In this document: one piece after another, positions 1 to 9,096 of the stretch
Layout: the number at the start of each line of letters is the position of its first letter
Numbering within the stretch: position 1 is the first letter of the stretch
Source of the DNA: CAVSEK01 sp963726975
GTDB taxonomy: Bacteria; Actinomycetota; Actinomycetes; Mycobacteriales; SCTD01
Assembly: GCA_963726975.1 (NCBI GenBank)
Contig: CAVSEK010000013.1
Span: 62,001 to 126,000, forward strand
Direction: 5' to 3'
DNA: 64,000 nt
Notes under the pieces: model-generated
The model's input: only the letters and a program-made list of their open reading frames with translations
The model's database searches: none
Told to the model about the DNA's origin: nothing
Program-made: the position numbers and the translations under genes

Positions 1-2
1 CC

Positions 3-56
3 GCCGACGGGCGCACCGAGCACCCGTCCGGCAGCCGCCTGTCGACCCCGGGGTGA
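3..56 (+). CDS. possible 3' end of an upstream gene (partial)
   Basis: An open frame enters from the left edge and stops at TGA 54-56, giving 17 residues (ADGRTEHPSGSRLSTPG). It ends 28 bases before the next start on the same strand, which fits a co-directional upstream gene. The fragment is too short to identify, and the frame could be chance in such G+C-rich DNA. Confidence 0.3.
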   Translation, partial: ADGRTEHPSGSRLSTPG

Positions 57-84
57 CGGGGGCCGGGACGGGCAGGAGCCGGCG

Positions 85-1340
85 GTGAGCCGCCCCGCCC
101 TGCCGCGCGAGACGTACGTGCTCGCGGTCGTCGCGTTCTGCGTCGCCCTCGGCTTCGGCATCGTCGCGCCGGCGATCCCGCTGTTCGCCCAGACCTTCGG
201 CGTCTCGACGACCGCGGCCGGCGCCGTCGTCTCGGCCTTCGCGCTGGCGCGCTTCGTCTCCGGGCTGGCCGCCGGGCGGCTCGTCGACCGGGTGGGGGAG
301 CGCCGCGCGCTGGTCGCCGGGCTCGCCGTCGTGGCGGTGTCGTCGGCGCTCGCCGGGCTCGCCGCCGACTACCCCCAGCTGCTCGTCCTGCGCGGCGTCG
401 GCGGCGTCGGGTCGGCGGTCTTCACCATCGCCTCCACGTCGCTGCTGCTGCGGGTCGCGTCGGCGGCGCAGCGCGGTCAGACGCAGTCGGTCTACCGGGC
501 GGGCTTCCTCGTCGGCGGCATCGTCGGTCCCGCGCTCGGCGGCGCGGTGCTGGGCCTGTCGCTGCGCGCCCCGTTCTTCCTCTACGCCGGGACGCTCGTG
601 CTGGCCGGGCTGGCGGCCGGGCTGCTGCTGCCGCGCGAGGGCGCCCCGGACGCTCCCGACCGGCCCCTCGGGATCGGCGAGGACGACGCCGCTCCGAGCC
701 GGTGCCGCCGGCGGGACCGACGACCGCCGCGACCCGGACGACGCTGCGGGAGGCGCTGGCCTCCCCTGCCTACCGGGCGGCCCTCGCGGGCAACTTCGCC
801 ACCGGCTTCTCGGTGCTCGGCGTCCGCAGCACCCTGGTGCCGCTGCTGGTCGTCGACGGCCTGCACCTGGCGAAGGGCTGGATCGGCGCGGCCTTCCTCG
901 TCTCGGCCGCCGTCCAGACCGCCCTGCTGCTCCCGGCCGGTCGAGCCGTCGACGGCGTCGGACGCCGGCCGACGCTGGTCGCCGGTGGCCTGGTCACGGC
1001 CGCGGCGCTGGCGGCGCTCGCCGTCGCGGGGGGACCCGTCGCGCTGCTCGTGGGCATGGCGCTGTTCGGCGTCGGAGGGGCGGCGCTGGGCGTCGCCCCC
1101 GCCGCGATCGTGGGGGACGTCGTCCAGGGGCGCGGCGGGACCGCGGTCGCGGTCTGGCAGATGAGCAGCGACGCCGGGTCGATCCTCGGTCCGCTGGCGG
1201 CGGGCCTGCTCGTCGACGCGGCCTCCTTCGAGGCCGCGCTGCTCGTGAGCGCCGCCGTGGTGGCGGTGGCCGGGCTGCTGGGGCTGACCGTCCCGGCGAC
1301 GCCGCGGGAGACGGCCCGGACGGCGCGTCCGGTCACGTAG
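85..1340 (+). pseudogene. MFS transporter, interrupted by one frameshift
   Basis: This is a probable 12-helix major facilitator superfamily exporter of the inner membrane. The first ~200 residues carry six hydrophobic segments with the loop 2-3 signature GRLVDRVGERRALVAG. The second half (from about base 695) carries six more, with a matching GRAVDGVGRRPTLVAG repeat. The two halves lie in different frames (frame 1, then frame 3), meeting near base 690-697 in the central loop, so the intact protein would be about 418 residues. The GTG at 85 has AGGAG at 74-78 as ribosome binding site. The homology is continuous across the break, so I favour a sequencing indel over a dead gene. The substrate cannot be told from the sequence; drug or metabolite efflux is usual for this type. 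Confidence 0.8.
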
Positions 1341-1429
1341 CGGGCGCCCCCCCGGCGTCGACCGGCCCCGGACGACCTCACGCACCGGCCGCAGGCGTGG
1401 TGCGGCGCCCTCCGGGGCAGGGGGACCGG

Positions 1430-2140
1430 GTGAGCGACCTCGCCTTCTGGTTCGACCCCGTCTGCCCCTTCGCCTGGATGACGAGCAAGTGGGTGCGCAC
1501 CGTCTCGCGGCAGCGCGACTACGACGTCGAGTGGCGCCTCATCTCGCTGCGCCTGCTCAACCGGCACGTCGACTACGACGCGCACTTCCCCCCGGAGTAC
1601 GAGGCCGGTCACACCGCGGGCCTGCGGCTGCTGCGGGTCGCGGCCCGAGCGCGCGCCGAGCACGGGGTCGCGGCGGTCGGCCCGCTCTACGAGGCGTACG
1701 GCACGGAGGTCTTCGAGCGCGGCCCCGAGGCCGGTCCCGTGCCGGGCCGGATCGGCGACCTGCTCGCGACGGCCCTGGACCGGGCGGGGCTGCCGGCCGG
1801 GGTCGGGGAGGCGCTCGACGACGCGTCGTGGGACGCGGAGATCCAGGCCGAGACCGACGCGGCGCTGGCCCTGACGGGCAAGGACGTCGGGACGCCGGTG
1901 CTGCACTTCCAGCCGCCGGGGGGCGTCGCCTTCTTCGGTCCGGTCATCAGCCGGCTGCCGTCGGACGAGGAGGCCGTCCCGCTGTGGGACCACGTCGTGG
2001 GGCTGGCGTCGTTCCCGGGCTTCGCCGAGCTCAAGCGGTCGCTCCGCGAGCGGCCCCAGCTGCCGTCCTTCGGCGTCGCCGCGGGCGAGGCCGGGCTGCA
2101 GGAGGACTGGCACGGCGGGAGCCGTCGGCAGAAGGAGTAG
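1430..2140 (+). CDS. DsbA-family protein, mycothiol-dependent nitroreductase Rv2466c-like
   Basis: This 236-residue thioredoxin-fold protein of the DsbA family closely resembles mycobacterial Rv2466c, a cytosolic mycothiol-dependent nitroreductase that activates nitro-prodrugs and takes part in oxidative stress defence. It shows FWFDPVCPFAW at the N terminus (residues 6-16), DVGTPVLHF, GVAFFGPVISRLP and FAELKRSLRE, all in the family order. The active-site motif here is C12-P-F-A15, where the mycobacterial enzyme as I recall has CPWC, so only the nucleophilic cysteine remains. I chose GTG 1430 over the upstream GTG 1397 because the homology begins directly after it and a purine-rich GGGGCAGGGGGA tract sits just upstream. 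It implies a mycothiol-producing host. Confidence 0.85.
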   Translation: MSDLAFWFDPVCPFAWMTSKWVRTVSRQRDYDVEWRLISLRLLNRHVDYDAHFPPEYEAGHTAGLRLLRVAARARAEHGVAAVGPLYEAYGTEVFERGPEAGPVPGRIGDLLATALDRAGLPAGVGEALDDASWDAEIQAETDAALALTGKDVGTPVLHFQPPGGVAFFGPVISRLPSDEEAVPLWDHVVGLASFPGFAELKRSLRERPQLPSFGVAAGEAGLQEDWHGGSRRQKE

Positions 2141-2168
2141 CGCAGGAGCAGGTCGGCGCTCGGGCTGG

Positions 2169-2438
2169 TCAGAAGGCGACGAGCAGCCCGAGCAGCAGGG
2201 TGACCGAGCCGAGGGCGAGCGCGGCCCGCGCCATCGCGCGGGGTGCGGGCAGCGTCGCCTGCAGCGCGGCGATCCCGGCGAGCACCAGGCTGACCAGGCC
2301 CAGCGCGATCCCGAGCGGTCCGGTGTAGCTCACGAGGGCGACGCACAGCCCGACGATCGCGACGACGAGGCTGACGACCGCGACGAGCTCCTCGCGGTCG
2401 GTGGACCGGTCGTCGTCGTACGCGCCGGGGTCGTCCAC
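2169..2438 (-). CDS. small membrane protein, hypothetical
   Basis: This 89-residue protein has an acidic cytosolic-looking N terminus (MDDPGAYDDDRSTDRE) followed by three hydrophobic stretches at about residues 18-36, 40-60 and 70-88. The arrangement resembles small DUF4190-like membrane proteins, but no diagnostic motif is present, so no function is assigned. It converges on the DsbA-like gene, with stops 28 bases apart. It is transcribed away from the DUF4192 gene, 71 bases separating their starts. Confidence 0.6.
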   Translation of the reverse strand: MDDPGAYDDDRSTDREELVAVVSLVVAIVGLCVALVSYTGPLGIALGLVSLVLAGIAALQATLPAPRAMARAALALGSVTLLLGLLVAF

Positions 2439-2509
2439 AGGTCGAGCGTAGGTCCACAGGGCGCGGTGCGGCCCGCCCGCCGACCCGCGAGCGGGGCGAC
2501 GGTCGGGGC

Positions 2510-3562
2510 ATGACTCCCGTCCTGCGCGTCTCCGGGCCCGGCCAGCTGGCTGCCCTCGTCCCCCACCTCGTCGGCTTCGTGCCGGCGGAGAGCCTGGTCG
2601 CCCTGTCGCTGCGCGGTGAGCGCGCCCGCGTCGGCCTGACGCTGCGCGGCGACCTGGCCGACGGCCCGGGGCTGCTGCGCCTCGTCGGTCGGGCCGTGCA
2701 GGACGACGGCGCCGCCGCCTGCGCGCTGCTCGTGTTCACGGAGGAGCCGTCGACCGCCGCCGGGCACCCGGCGGCCGACCTGGTCGCCCAGGTGGTGGAC
2801 GACCTCGCGGACCGGGGGGTCGAGGTGACGTCGCAGGTGCTCGTCCGCAGCGGGACGTGGGTGTCGTACGACTGCGCGCTGGCCTGCTGCCCGCCGACGG
2901 GCACTCCGGTGGAGGTGGACGCGCCGGCGGTGCAGGGCCTGGCCGCGGCCGCGGCGCTGGAGGGCCGGGCGGTGCTGGCCTCCCGCGAGGCCCTGGTCGA
3001 GAGCCTCGGTCCGCACGTGCCGCTGGGCACCGCCGTCGCGCGCCGGAGGCAGGAGCAGGCGCTGCGCGGGCTCAGGAGCGGACCGGCCGAGGTGGCCCGC
3101 TGGCGGGCGGCGCTGGACGCCTTCGACGCGGGGGGTGCGGGCCGCACGGGTGGGCGGCCGGCGCAGGGACACGGGCCCGCCGGCCGGTCGGCGGTCGACG
3201 CCCCGGCGCTGGCCGCCGGCCTGCACCTCGTCGCGGTCCGGGACACGGTGCTGTCGTGGACGGTGAGCCGCAGCGACGCCCTGCTCGCGGTGGCGCTGCA
3301 GGTCTGCCGGGGGTGCGTCCCGCCGCACGACGCACCGGCCGCCACGGTGCTGGCCTGGGTGGCCTACGCGCGCGGGGACGGGGCGCTGGCGCTGGTGGCG
3401 CTGCAGCGGGCGCTGCGCACCGACCCGTCGTACTCCTTGGCCGGTCTGCTCCTGCACGCGCTCGAGCACGCCGCCCCGCCGGCGCTGGTCCGCCGGGCCT
3501 CGGCGCTGTGGACCCCCGCTGCCGGCCGCTCGACAGCGCGCCGCGGACGTGCCGTCAGCTGA
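2510..3562 (+). CDS. DUF4192 domain-containing protein
   Basis: This 350-residue actinobacterial protein of unknown function matches the DUF4192 family: the N-terminal LAALVPHLVGFVPAESLVAL corresponds to the family hallmark. The C-terminal third holds a helical repeat-like region (LAWVAYARGDGALALVALQRAL followed by YSLAGLLLHALEHAAP) that is also typical. The ATG at 2510 follows a short leader. The last 8 bases overlap the end of the convergent gene on the minus strand. Members are often annotated only as hypothetical; I make no functional claim. Confidence 0.85.
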   Translation: MTPVLRVSGPGQLAALVPHLVGFVPAESLVALSLRGERARVGLTLRGDLADGPGLLRLVGRAVQDDGAAACALLVFTEEPSTAAGHPAADLVAQVVDDLADRGVEVTSQVLVRSGTWVSYDCALACCPPTGTPVEVDAPAVQGLAAAAALEGRAVLASREALVESLGPHVPLGTAVARRRQEQALRGLRSGPAEVARWRAALDAFDAGGAGRTGGRPAQGHGPAGRSAVDAPALAAGLHLVAVRDTVLSWTVSRSDALLAVALQVCRGCVPPHDAPAATVLAWVAYARGDGALALVALQRALRTDPSYSLAGLLLHALEHAAPPALVRRASALWTPAAGRSTARRGRAVS

Positions 3563-5331
3563 GCTCGCGCAGCAGCGCGTGCTCGACGAGGGCGTCCGGC
3601 AGCACGTCGCGGTAGAGCTCCTCCAGCGGCAGGTCGGCCTCGTCCCCGAGCACCTGCTGCATCGCGGCCAGGCACTCGAGGCCGGCCCGGACCAGGCCGG
3701 GGCGACCGAGCCGCTCGGCGGCACGGTCCGGGTCGACCCCGCGGTCGTCGGGCAGCAGCGGCCGCAGGTCGGCGGCGAGCGGGTCGTGCTCGGGCGCCAG
3801 CCGGAGCAGCGCCACGAGCAGCCACCGGGCCCCGCGGGGACCGCCGGGCACGGCCGACAGCAGGTCGGCCACCTGCAGCCGGCGCACGGCCTCGTCCTGC
3901 TGCGGGTCGAGCCCGACGAGCAGCGACGCCGTCGCGCAGACCAGGCCGTCGAGCAGCTCGGCCGGCTCGACGTCGTCCTCGAGCAGCTCGACGACCAGGT
4001 CGACGACCGCCTCCTGGTCGACGCCGTCCAGCAGTGCGCCCAGCGCGGCGGAGGCCCCGGCCGGGGGCGGCAGCAGCAACCACGAGGCCGGGCCCACTCC
4101 CGCCCGCCCGCGCGCGAAGCGCGCCAGCTCGACGCAGGCCCGCACCCGCGCCGCCGCCTGGGAGTCGTCGCCCTCCTGCGCGTCGCGCAGCAGCGGCAGC
4201 AACCGTTCCACGCGCCGGCCGGTCACCCGCAGGGCCGCGGCCGCCAGGGCGTGCGCGGTCGCCCGCAGCCAGATCGTGCCGGGCGGCCCCTCCGCCAGCA
4301 CCCGGTCGGCCAGTCCGTCGGCGACGTGCGGGTCGCCGGCGGCCGCCAGCGCGAGGTCGACCCACAACCGGGCCAGCCGCAGCTCGCCGGCGTCGTCCAC
4401 CATCTCCAGCCGGGCGAGCACCTGCTGGCCGTCCAGGTCCGGGCCGAGGGAGGCCCGGGCCAGCAGCGCGACCACCCGCACGGCGGCCCGGACGCCCTCG
4501 TCGCGGTCCGACGCGGCGAGCACCAGCTCCATCGCGGTCTCGGCCTCCGGCGTGCTGCGGGCCGCGAGCGCCGCGGGCAGGGCCGTGCAGCAGGCGCTGC
4601 TCCTCGGCCTCGAACGGGCCGAGCCCGGGCAGGACGGCGTCGACGAGCCCGGGGCCGGCCACCCGTACGGCCGTCGCCAGCGCGGCGCACAGCCGGGCGC
4701 CGATCTCCAGCTGGGCCGGCTCGGGGGCGTAGACGAGGCCCTGCACGAGGCGGGTGCTCGCGTCGGCAGCGTCGAGATCTCCGCGGTAGTGCGCGAGGAC
4801 GGCGTCGGCCACCGTCTGCGCGGCGGAGGAGTCGGCTGCCCGGTCGTGGGCGTCGTCGTGCAGCAGCAGCTCGAGGTCCTCCGCCAGCCAGGGCGTCAAC
4901 CTGCCTCGCAGCGCCTCGGCGAGGTCCACGACGGGCAGCTGCAGCTCGGCGGCCAGGTGCTCGCAGTCGACCGCCTGCGCCCAGAAGCCGGGCCCGGGCT
5001 CGCCGTCGACCACCGCGAGCAGGACCATCCGGCCGTCCTCGCCGGACTGCCCGGGCAGCGCCGCCACGAAGGGGGCCAGCGGCAGGGACCAGGTCAGCGC
5101 CTGGTCGTCGGCGAGCACGCGCACGGTGACGGTGCCGGCCGCCGGACCGTCGGAGGAGACGTCGACCCGCACCCCGGGGGCGTCCAGCCGGTCGCGCACC
5201 GCCTCGGGCAGGAAGGTGTGCAGCACGACCGCCGGCTCCAGCGTGCTGTCGGCGTGCGCGTGCAGCACCGCGCCGGCCGCGCAGGCGTACACGGGCGGGG
5301 AGTGCTGCTCGGGCATGCTCACGCCGTCCAT
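3555..5331 (-). pseudogene. hypothetical protein of about 590 residues, one frameshift
   Basis: I do not recognise this family. Translation from ATG 5331 (alternative ATG 5316) gives about 249 residues, including FVAALPGQSGEDGRMVLLAV and LVYAPEPAQLEIGARLC. A shift near base 4583 then moves into the frame that ends at 3555 (AMELVLAASDRDEGVRAAVR to the C terminus VEHALLRELS). Across the join the text reads smoothly as EEQRLLHG/LPAALAARSTPEAE, so the two pieces are one gene with a single-base error or mutation. The protein is acidic, soluble, leucine/alanine-rich and probably alpha-helical (HEAT- or TPR-like character in the second half), with no signal peptide or membrane segment. It diverges from the MBL-fold gene at 5403. 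Confidence 0.6.
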
Positions 5332-5402
5332 CCTCGCGGACGCCGCGCCCGGCCCTCCGGGGGCGGCCGCGGGCGCCGGGCCGCGGCGCGGTAGGACGGG
5401 GC

Positions 5403-6407
5403 ATGACGTGGACCGAGCCCGGAGCCTTCGAGGTCGCCGACGGCGTGCACCGGGTGCCCCTGCCGCTGCCCGAGGACGGCCTGCGGGCGGTCAACGTGTA
5501 CGTGCTGTCGACCCCCGACGGGCTGGTCCTCGTGGACGGCGGCTGGGCCATCCCGCAGGCCCGCGACGTGCTCGTCGCCGGTCTGGCGGAGCTCGGGGCC
5601 CGGCTGGGCGACGTGCGGCGGTTCCTCGTCACGCACGTCCACCGCGACCACTACACCCAGGCGGTGGCGCTGCGGCGCGAGGTCGGTGCCGTCGTCGGGC
5701 TGGGCCGCGGCGAGCGGCCCACGCTCGACCTGCTCGCCCGCACCGACCGCAGCCCGCTCGAGGCGCAGGTCGCGCAGCTGCGCCGGCTCGGCGCTCCCGA
5801 CCTCGCCGACGGCATCGCCGGGCGCAGTGCCGCGCACCGGCCCGACCCCCTGCTGCGGGAGCCGCCCGACGAGTGGCTGGACGAGGGCGAGATCGACCTG
5901 CCCGGCGGCCGCCGCCTGCGGGCCGTCCCGACCCCCGGGCACACCGCGGGCCACCTGGTCTTCCACGACGAGGCGGCCGGGCTGCTCTTCGCCGGCGACC
6001 ACGTCCTGCCCACCATCACGCCCTCGATCGGCTTCGAGCCGGCGCTGCAGGACCTGCCGCTCGGCGCGTTCCTGCGCAGCCTCGCGCTCGTCCGGTCGCG
6101 TCCTGACGCCGTGCTGCTGCCCGCGCACGGTCCGGTCGCCGGCAGCGTGCACGCCCGGGTCGACGAGCTGGTCGACCACCACGGCCGCCGCCTCGACGAG
6201 GTGCTGGCCGCGGTCGAGGGCACGGGCAGCACCGCTGCGGAGGTGGCGGGCCGGGTGCGGTGGACCCGGCGGGGACGGCGGCTCGACGAGCTCGACGGGT
6301 TCAACCGGATGCTGGCGGTCTTCGAGACCGGGGCGCACCTGGACCTGCTCGCCGCGCAGGACCGGCTGGTGCGCGAGGAGGTCGACGGTCTGCTGCGCTA
6401 CCGCTGA
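5403..6407 (+). CDS. MBL-fold metallo-hydrolase
   Basis: This 334-residue metallo-beta-lactamase-fold hydrolase carries THVHRDH at residues 77-83 (ligands H78, H80, D82, H83), PGHTAGH at 179-184 (H180), AGDH at 197-200 (D199) and a late PAHGP histidine. That is a complete binuclear metal site. The C-terminal ~90 residues form a winged-helix-like extension (STAAEVAGRVRWTRRGRRLDEL) common in the RNase Z/LACTB2-like and glyoxalase II-like subgroup. The substrate is unknown; thioester or lactone hydrolysis is typical. ATG 5403 follows a TAGGAC/GGGGC stretch. The end overlaps the minus-strand sepH end by about 10 bases. Confidence 0.85.
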   Translation: MTWTEPGAFEVADGVHRVPLPLPEDGLRAVNVYVLSTPDGLVLVDGGWAIPQARDVLVAGLAELGARLGDVRRFLVTHVHRDHYTQAVALRREVGAVVGLGRGERPTLDLLARTDRSPLEAQVAQLRRLGAPDLADGIAGRSAAHRPDPLLREPPDEWLDEGEIDLPGGRRLRAVPTPGHTAGHLVFHDEAAGLLFAGDHVLPTITPSIGFEPALQDLPLGAFLRSLALVRSRPDAVLLPAHGPVAGSVHARVDELVDHHGRRLDEVLAAVEGTGSTAAEVAGRVRWTRRGRRLDELDGFNRMLAVFETGAHLDLLAAQDRLVREEVDGLLRYR

Positions 6408-6622
6408 GCAGGTCGGGGGTGCCGCCGGTCGGGGGGTTGAGCCGCGCTGCGGCGGGCGGCCGGACACGCCCGCGGTGATGTCGTCCCAGGCCGGGACGGC
6501 GGCCCGCTTGGCCTTGCGCCGCGCACCGCCGGGGCGGGTGGGGCCGGACCGCCCGGAGCCGTGCCCTGGCCGCTGTCGGGCGCGCGTCCAGGAGCGTCGT
6601 CGGAGGGAGGCGCGGTGGCCTC

Positions 6623-6655
6623 AGCGGTAGCAGCGGTAGCAGCGGTAGCAGCGGT
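6623..6655. repeat. 9-bp tandem repeat in sepH
   Basis: The unit AGCGGTAGC occurs 3.7 times in perfect register. Read on the minus strand it gives a TAA-type tripeptide repeat in the disordered C-terminal linker of SepH. Confidence 0.9.
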
Positions 6656-6779
6656 GGGTGTGGTCGGCGCGGTGGGGGTGGTCGAGGTGTCGGCGACGGC
6701 GTCTGGAGCGTCCGCGACCTCCGGGAGCGTGGCCTGGGTGCCTCGCGGGACCGCCTGCGCCGCGGGAGCGGCGGGGACA

Positions 6780-6899
6780 GGGGTGGGCGCGGCCGGGGTG
6801 GGGGCGGCCGGGGTGTGGGCGGCCGGGGTGTGGGCGGTCGGGGTGTGGGCGGTCGGGGTGTGGGCGGTCGGGGGGTCGGCGGCCGGGGTCGGCGCGGGG
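6780..6899. repeat. 15-bp tandem repeat (8 units) in sepH
   Basis: Eight consecutive 15-bp units with consensus GGGGTGTGGGCGGYC occur, the central four nearly identical and the outer ones diverged. On the minus strand they encode a pentapeptide series of the type PTAHT / PAAPT in the SepH linker. The copy number is likely to vary between strains. Confidence 0.9.
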
Positions 6900-7571
6900 T
6901 CGACGCCGCGGGGAGGGCGCGGTGCCCGGGTCGGGGCGCCGCTGACCGGGCGCAGCACGGCGCCCAGCGCGTCGTCGGAGATGGGCCCGAGGCGCAGCGC
7001 CTGGCGCGCGGCCTCGTCGATGGCCGTCACCTTGACGAGCGCGGGCTCCCACCGCAGCCGCACGCCCTCGCGGCCGCACTGCGCGCGGACCTCCCAGCGG
7101 CCGGGCTCCACGAGCCAGGCGTCCCAGGCGAGCAGCTCCGGGTCCTGGGCGAGCCGGGCCATGTGCTCGACGACGAGCTCGCCGACGAGCCGGCCGTCGA
7201 CCCGGGCCCGCTGGGCGCGGTCGGCCTGGTGCTCCCGCTCGGCGAGGACCGGACCCTCGTACCGCACGACGTGCTCCAGCGGCAGCCCGGACGACTCGGC
7301 GATGTCGGCCGCGCGTCTCGCCCCCGCGGATGCGCTGCTGGATCTCGCGCGGAGTCGGGGGGCGGCGGTCCGCGAAGGGCAGCGCGGGCTGTCGGGAGGT
7401 CGGCACGTCCTTGAGCGCGAGCTCGTAGGTGTCGTTGCCCGAGCGCAGCACGAGGCGCAGGCCGTCGCTGGTCAGACCCACCACCGTCAGGGGACGCACC
7501 CGTCCACCTTGTCACGGGCGCGTGCTCGGGTCGTCGGGACGAGCCGTGCGCAGCACCCGAGGAGGACGCCC

Positions 7572-9048
7572 GTGAGCCAGACCCCGGTCGAGGAGGGCGT
7601 GCTCTTCCCGCGCGGCGAGGACGGTCGGCGCAGCACCGCCGCCACCGGACGGGCGGTGTGGGCCGACGCGGTCCGCGACGTCGACCCTGCGCTGGCCGCC
7701 CGCACCGGGGCGGCGACGGACTGGCGCCGGGCGTACGTCGACCTCGTCGTGCAGCACACGGCCGCAGCGACGCGCAGCCCGTCGTCGGCGGTGGCCGTGG
7801 CACGGGCGGGGCTGGCGTCCTTGGCGAGCCGGATGGTGTTCGAGCGCGGCGGCGCCGCGCGCAGCGTCGCCGAGGCGGTCGGGGAGGCCGCCGCCCGGGG
7901 CGACGGCGCGCTGCAGGCCGAGACGGTGCGCGGCGAGGGGGAGCGCGAGCGCGAGCTCGTCCTGCCGCACCACGGCAGGCAGCTGAGGGGCGACGCGCTG
8001 CGCCGGCAGGTCGACGGGTGGGTGGCGTCCGGCACCGTCGAGCCGTCGTGCGGGGCAGCGCTCACCCGGCTGCTCGACGAGCCGGACCTGCTCGACGTGT
8101 CGGGCCGCGCCTTCGCACTGCTCGGCGCCGGCGCCGAGATGGGTCCGCTCGAGGCCCTCTCGCGGTGGGGCGCGCACGTCGTCGCGGTGGACGTGCCGTC
8201 CGAGCGGGTGTGGGAGCGGGTGCGCCGGGTGGCCCGCGCCGGGGCCGGCACCCTGACCGTGCCCGGGGTCGACGGCGTGCCGGGGGTCGACCTGCTGACC
8301 CGCGCCCCGGAGGTCGCAGGCTTCCTGCGCGGAGCGGCCGAGGGCCTGCCGCTGACGGTGGGCAGCTACGCGTACGCCGACGGGGCCCGGCACGTGCAGG
8401 TCGTCGCACGCCAGCGACGCCGTCGTCGAGCTGCTGCTGCGCGAGCGCCCCGACACCTCCTACGCCGAGCTGGCGACGCCGACGGACTCGTTCGCCGTCC
8501 CGGCCGACGTCGTGGCGGACGCGCGGCGCCGCTGGCAGGGGCGCGGCGCCTGGTCGGTGCTGCAGCGCGCCGGCGCGGCTGGCCGGGCTCTACGCGCCGG
8601 CGTACGCCACGACGGTCGAGCGCGAGGACGGCGCGCAGGTCGGCATCGCCGACGTCCTCGTGCCGCAGCAGGGCCCCAACTACACGCTCGCCAAGCGGGT
8701 GCAGCGCTGGCGGGCCGTCGTCGCCCAGGCCGACGGGCTGCGTCGTGTCGGCCAACGTCGCGCCGGCCACCCGCACCCGCTCGGTGACCAGGAACCGGCT
8801 GCTGGCGGCGGCCTACGCGGGTGCGGGCCGCTTCGGCGTCGAGGTCTTCGCGCCCGCGACCAGCCGCGTGCTCATGGCGGCGCTGCTGGTGCACGACCTG
8901 CGCGGCGGGCGCCGGCGCCGGCGCACCCGGACGACCTGTTCGTCGAGCGGCGCGGCGCACGGCGGGCTGTGGCGGGTCGGCTACAGCCCGCGGTCGGTGC
9001 TCGGGCTGGCCGCCGTCACCGGGCTGCCCGGCGCCGCTGCGTCGCTGA
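7572..9048 (+). pseudogene. conserved protein of unknown function, Rossmann-like, multiple frameshifts
   Basis: GTG 7572 with GGAGGAC at 7561-7567 opens a ~490-residue protein I cannot name. The first ~275 residues read cleanly and contain ALLGAGAEMGPLEALSRWGA, a glycine-rich beta-alpha-beta turn followed by VVAVDV, as in nucleotide-binding folds. Later pieces sit in other frames: SDAVVELLLRERPDTSYAEL (from ~8408), QQGPNYTLAKRVQRW (~8670), ANVAPATRTRSVTRNRL (~8750), DDLFVERRGA (~8930) and HGGLWRVGYSPRSVLG (~8960), ending at TGA 9046-9048. The segments read in a sensible order, so one gene with about five or six indels is the best reading. It lies 48 bases upstream of recC on the same strand and divergent from sepH. 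Confidence 0.6.
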
Positions 9049-9096
9049 CGGCGCGCGCCGCGTCCTGTCGGATGCGGGCCGAGGAGGAAGTACCGG

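Larger units (their letters stand above)
6398..7499 (-). pseudogene. sepH: cell division regulator SepH (DUF3071), at least two frameshifts
   Basis: The N terminus (VRPLTVVGLTSDGLRLVLR, GTG 7499) and the helix-turn-helix region (PREIQQRIRGGE, then AADIAESSGLPLEHVVRYEG and PVLAEREHQADRAQ) match SepH. SepH is an actinobacterial septum protein that binds FtsZ and promotes its assembly. A shift near 7315 separates the two halves of the HTH. The proline/alanine-rich middle is built of tandem pentapeptides. The conserved C-terminal motif RRKAKRAAVPAWDDITAG lies in a third frame at about 6476-6520, so a second shift is needed near 6515. The stop is uncertain; TAG 6398 is the nearest in a plausible frame. 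I believe the gene is real and the breaks are probably sequence errors. Confidence 0.8.

Noticed and set aside
6780..6899. Tandem 15-bp repeats as a CRISPR array
   Set aside because: Units are contiguous with no spacers, and they encode an in-frame pentapeptide repeat in sepH.
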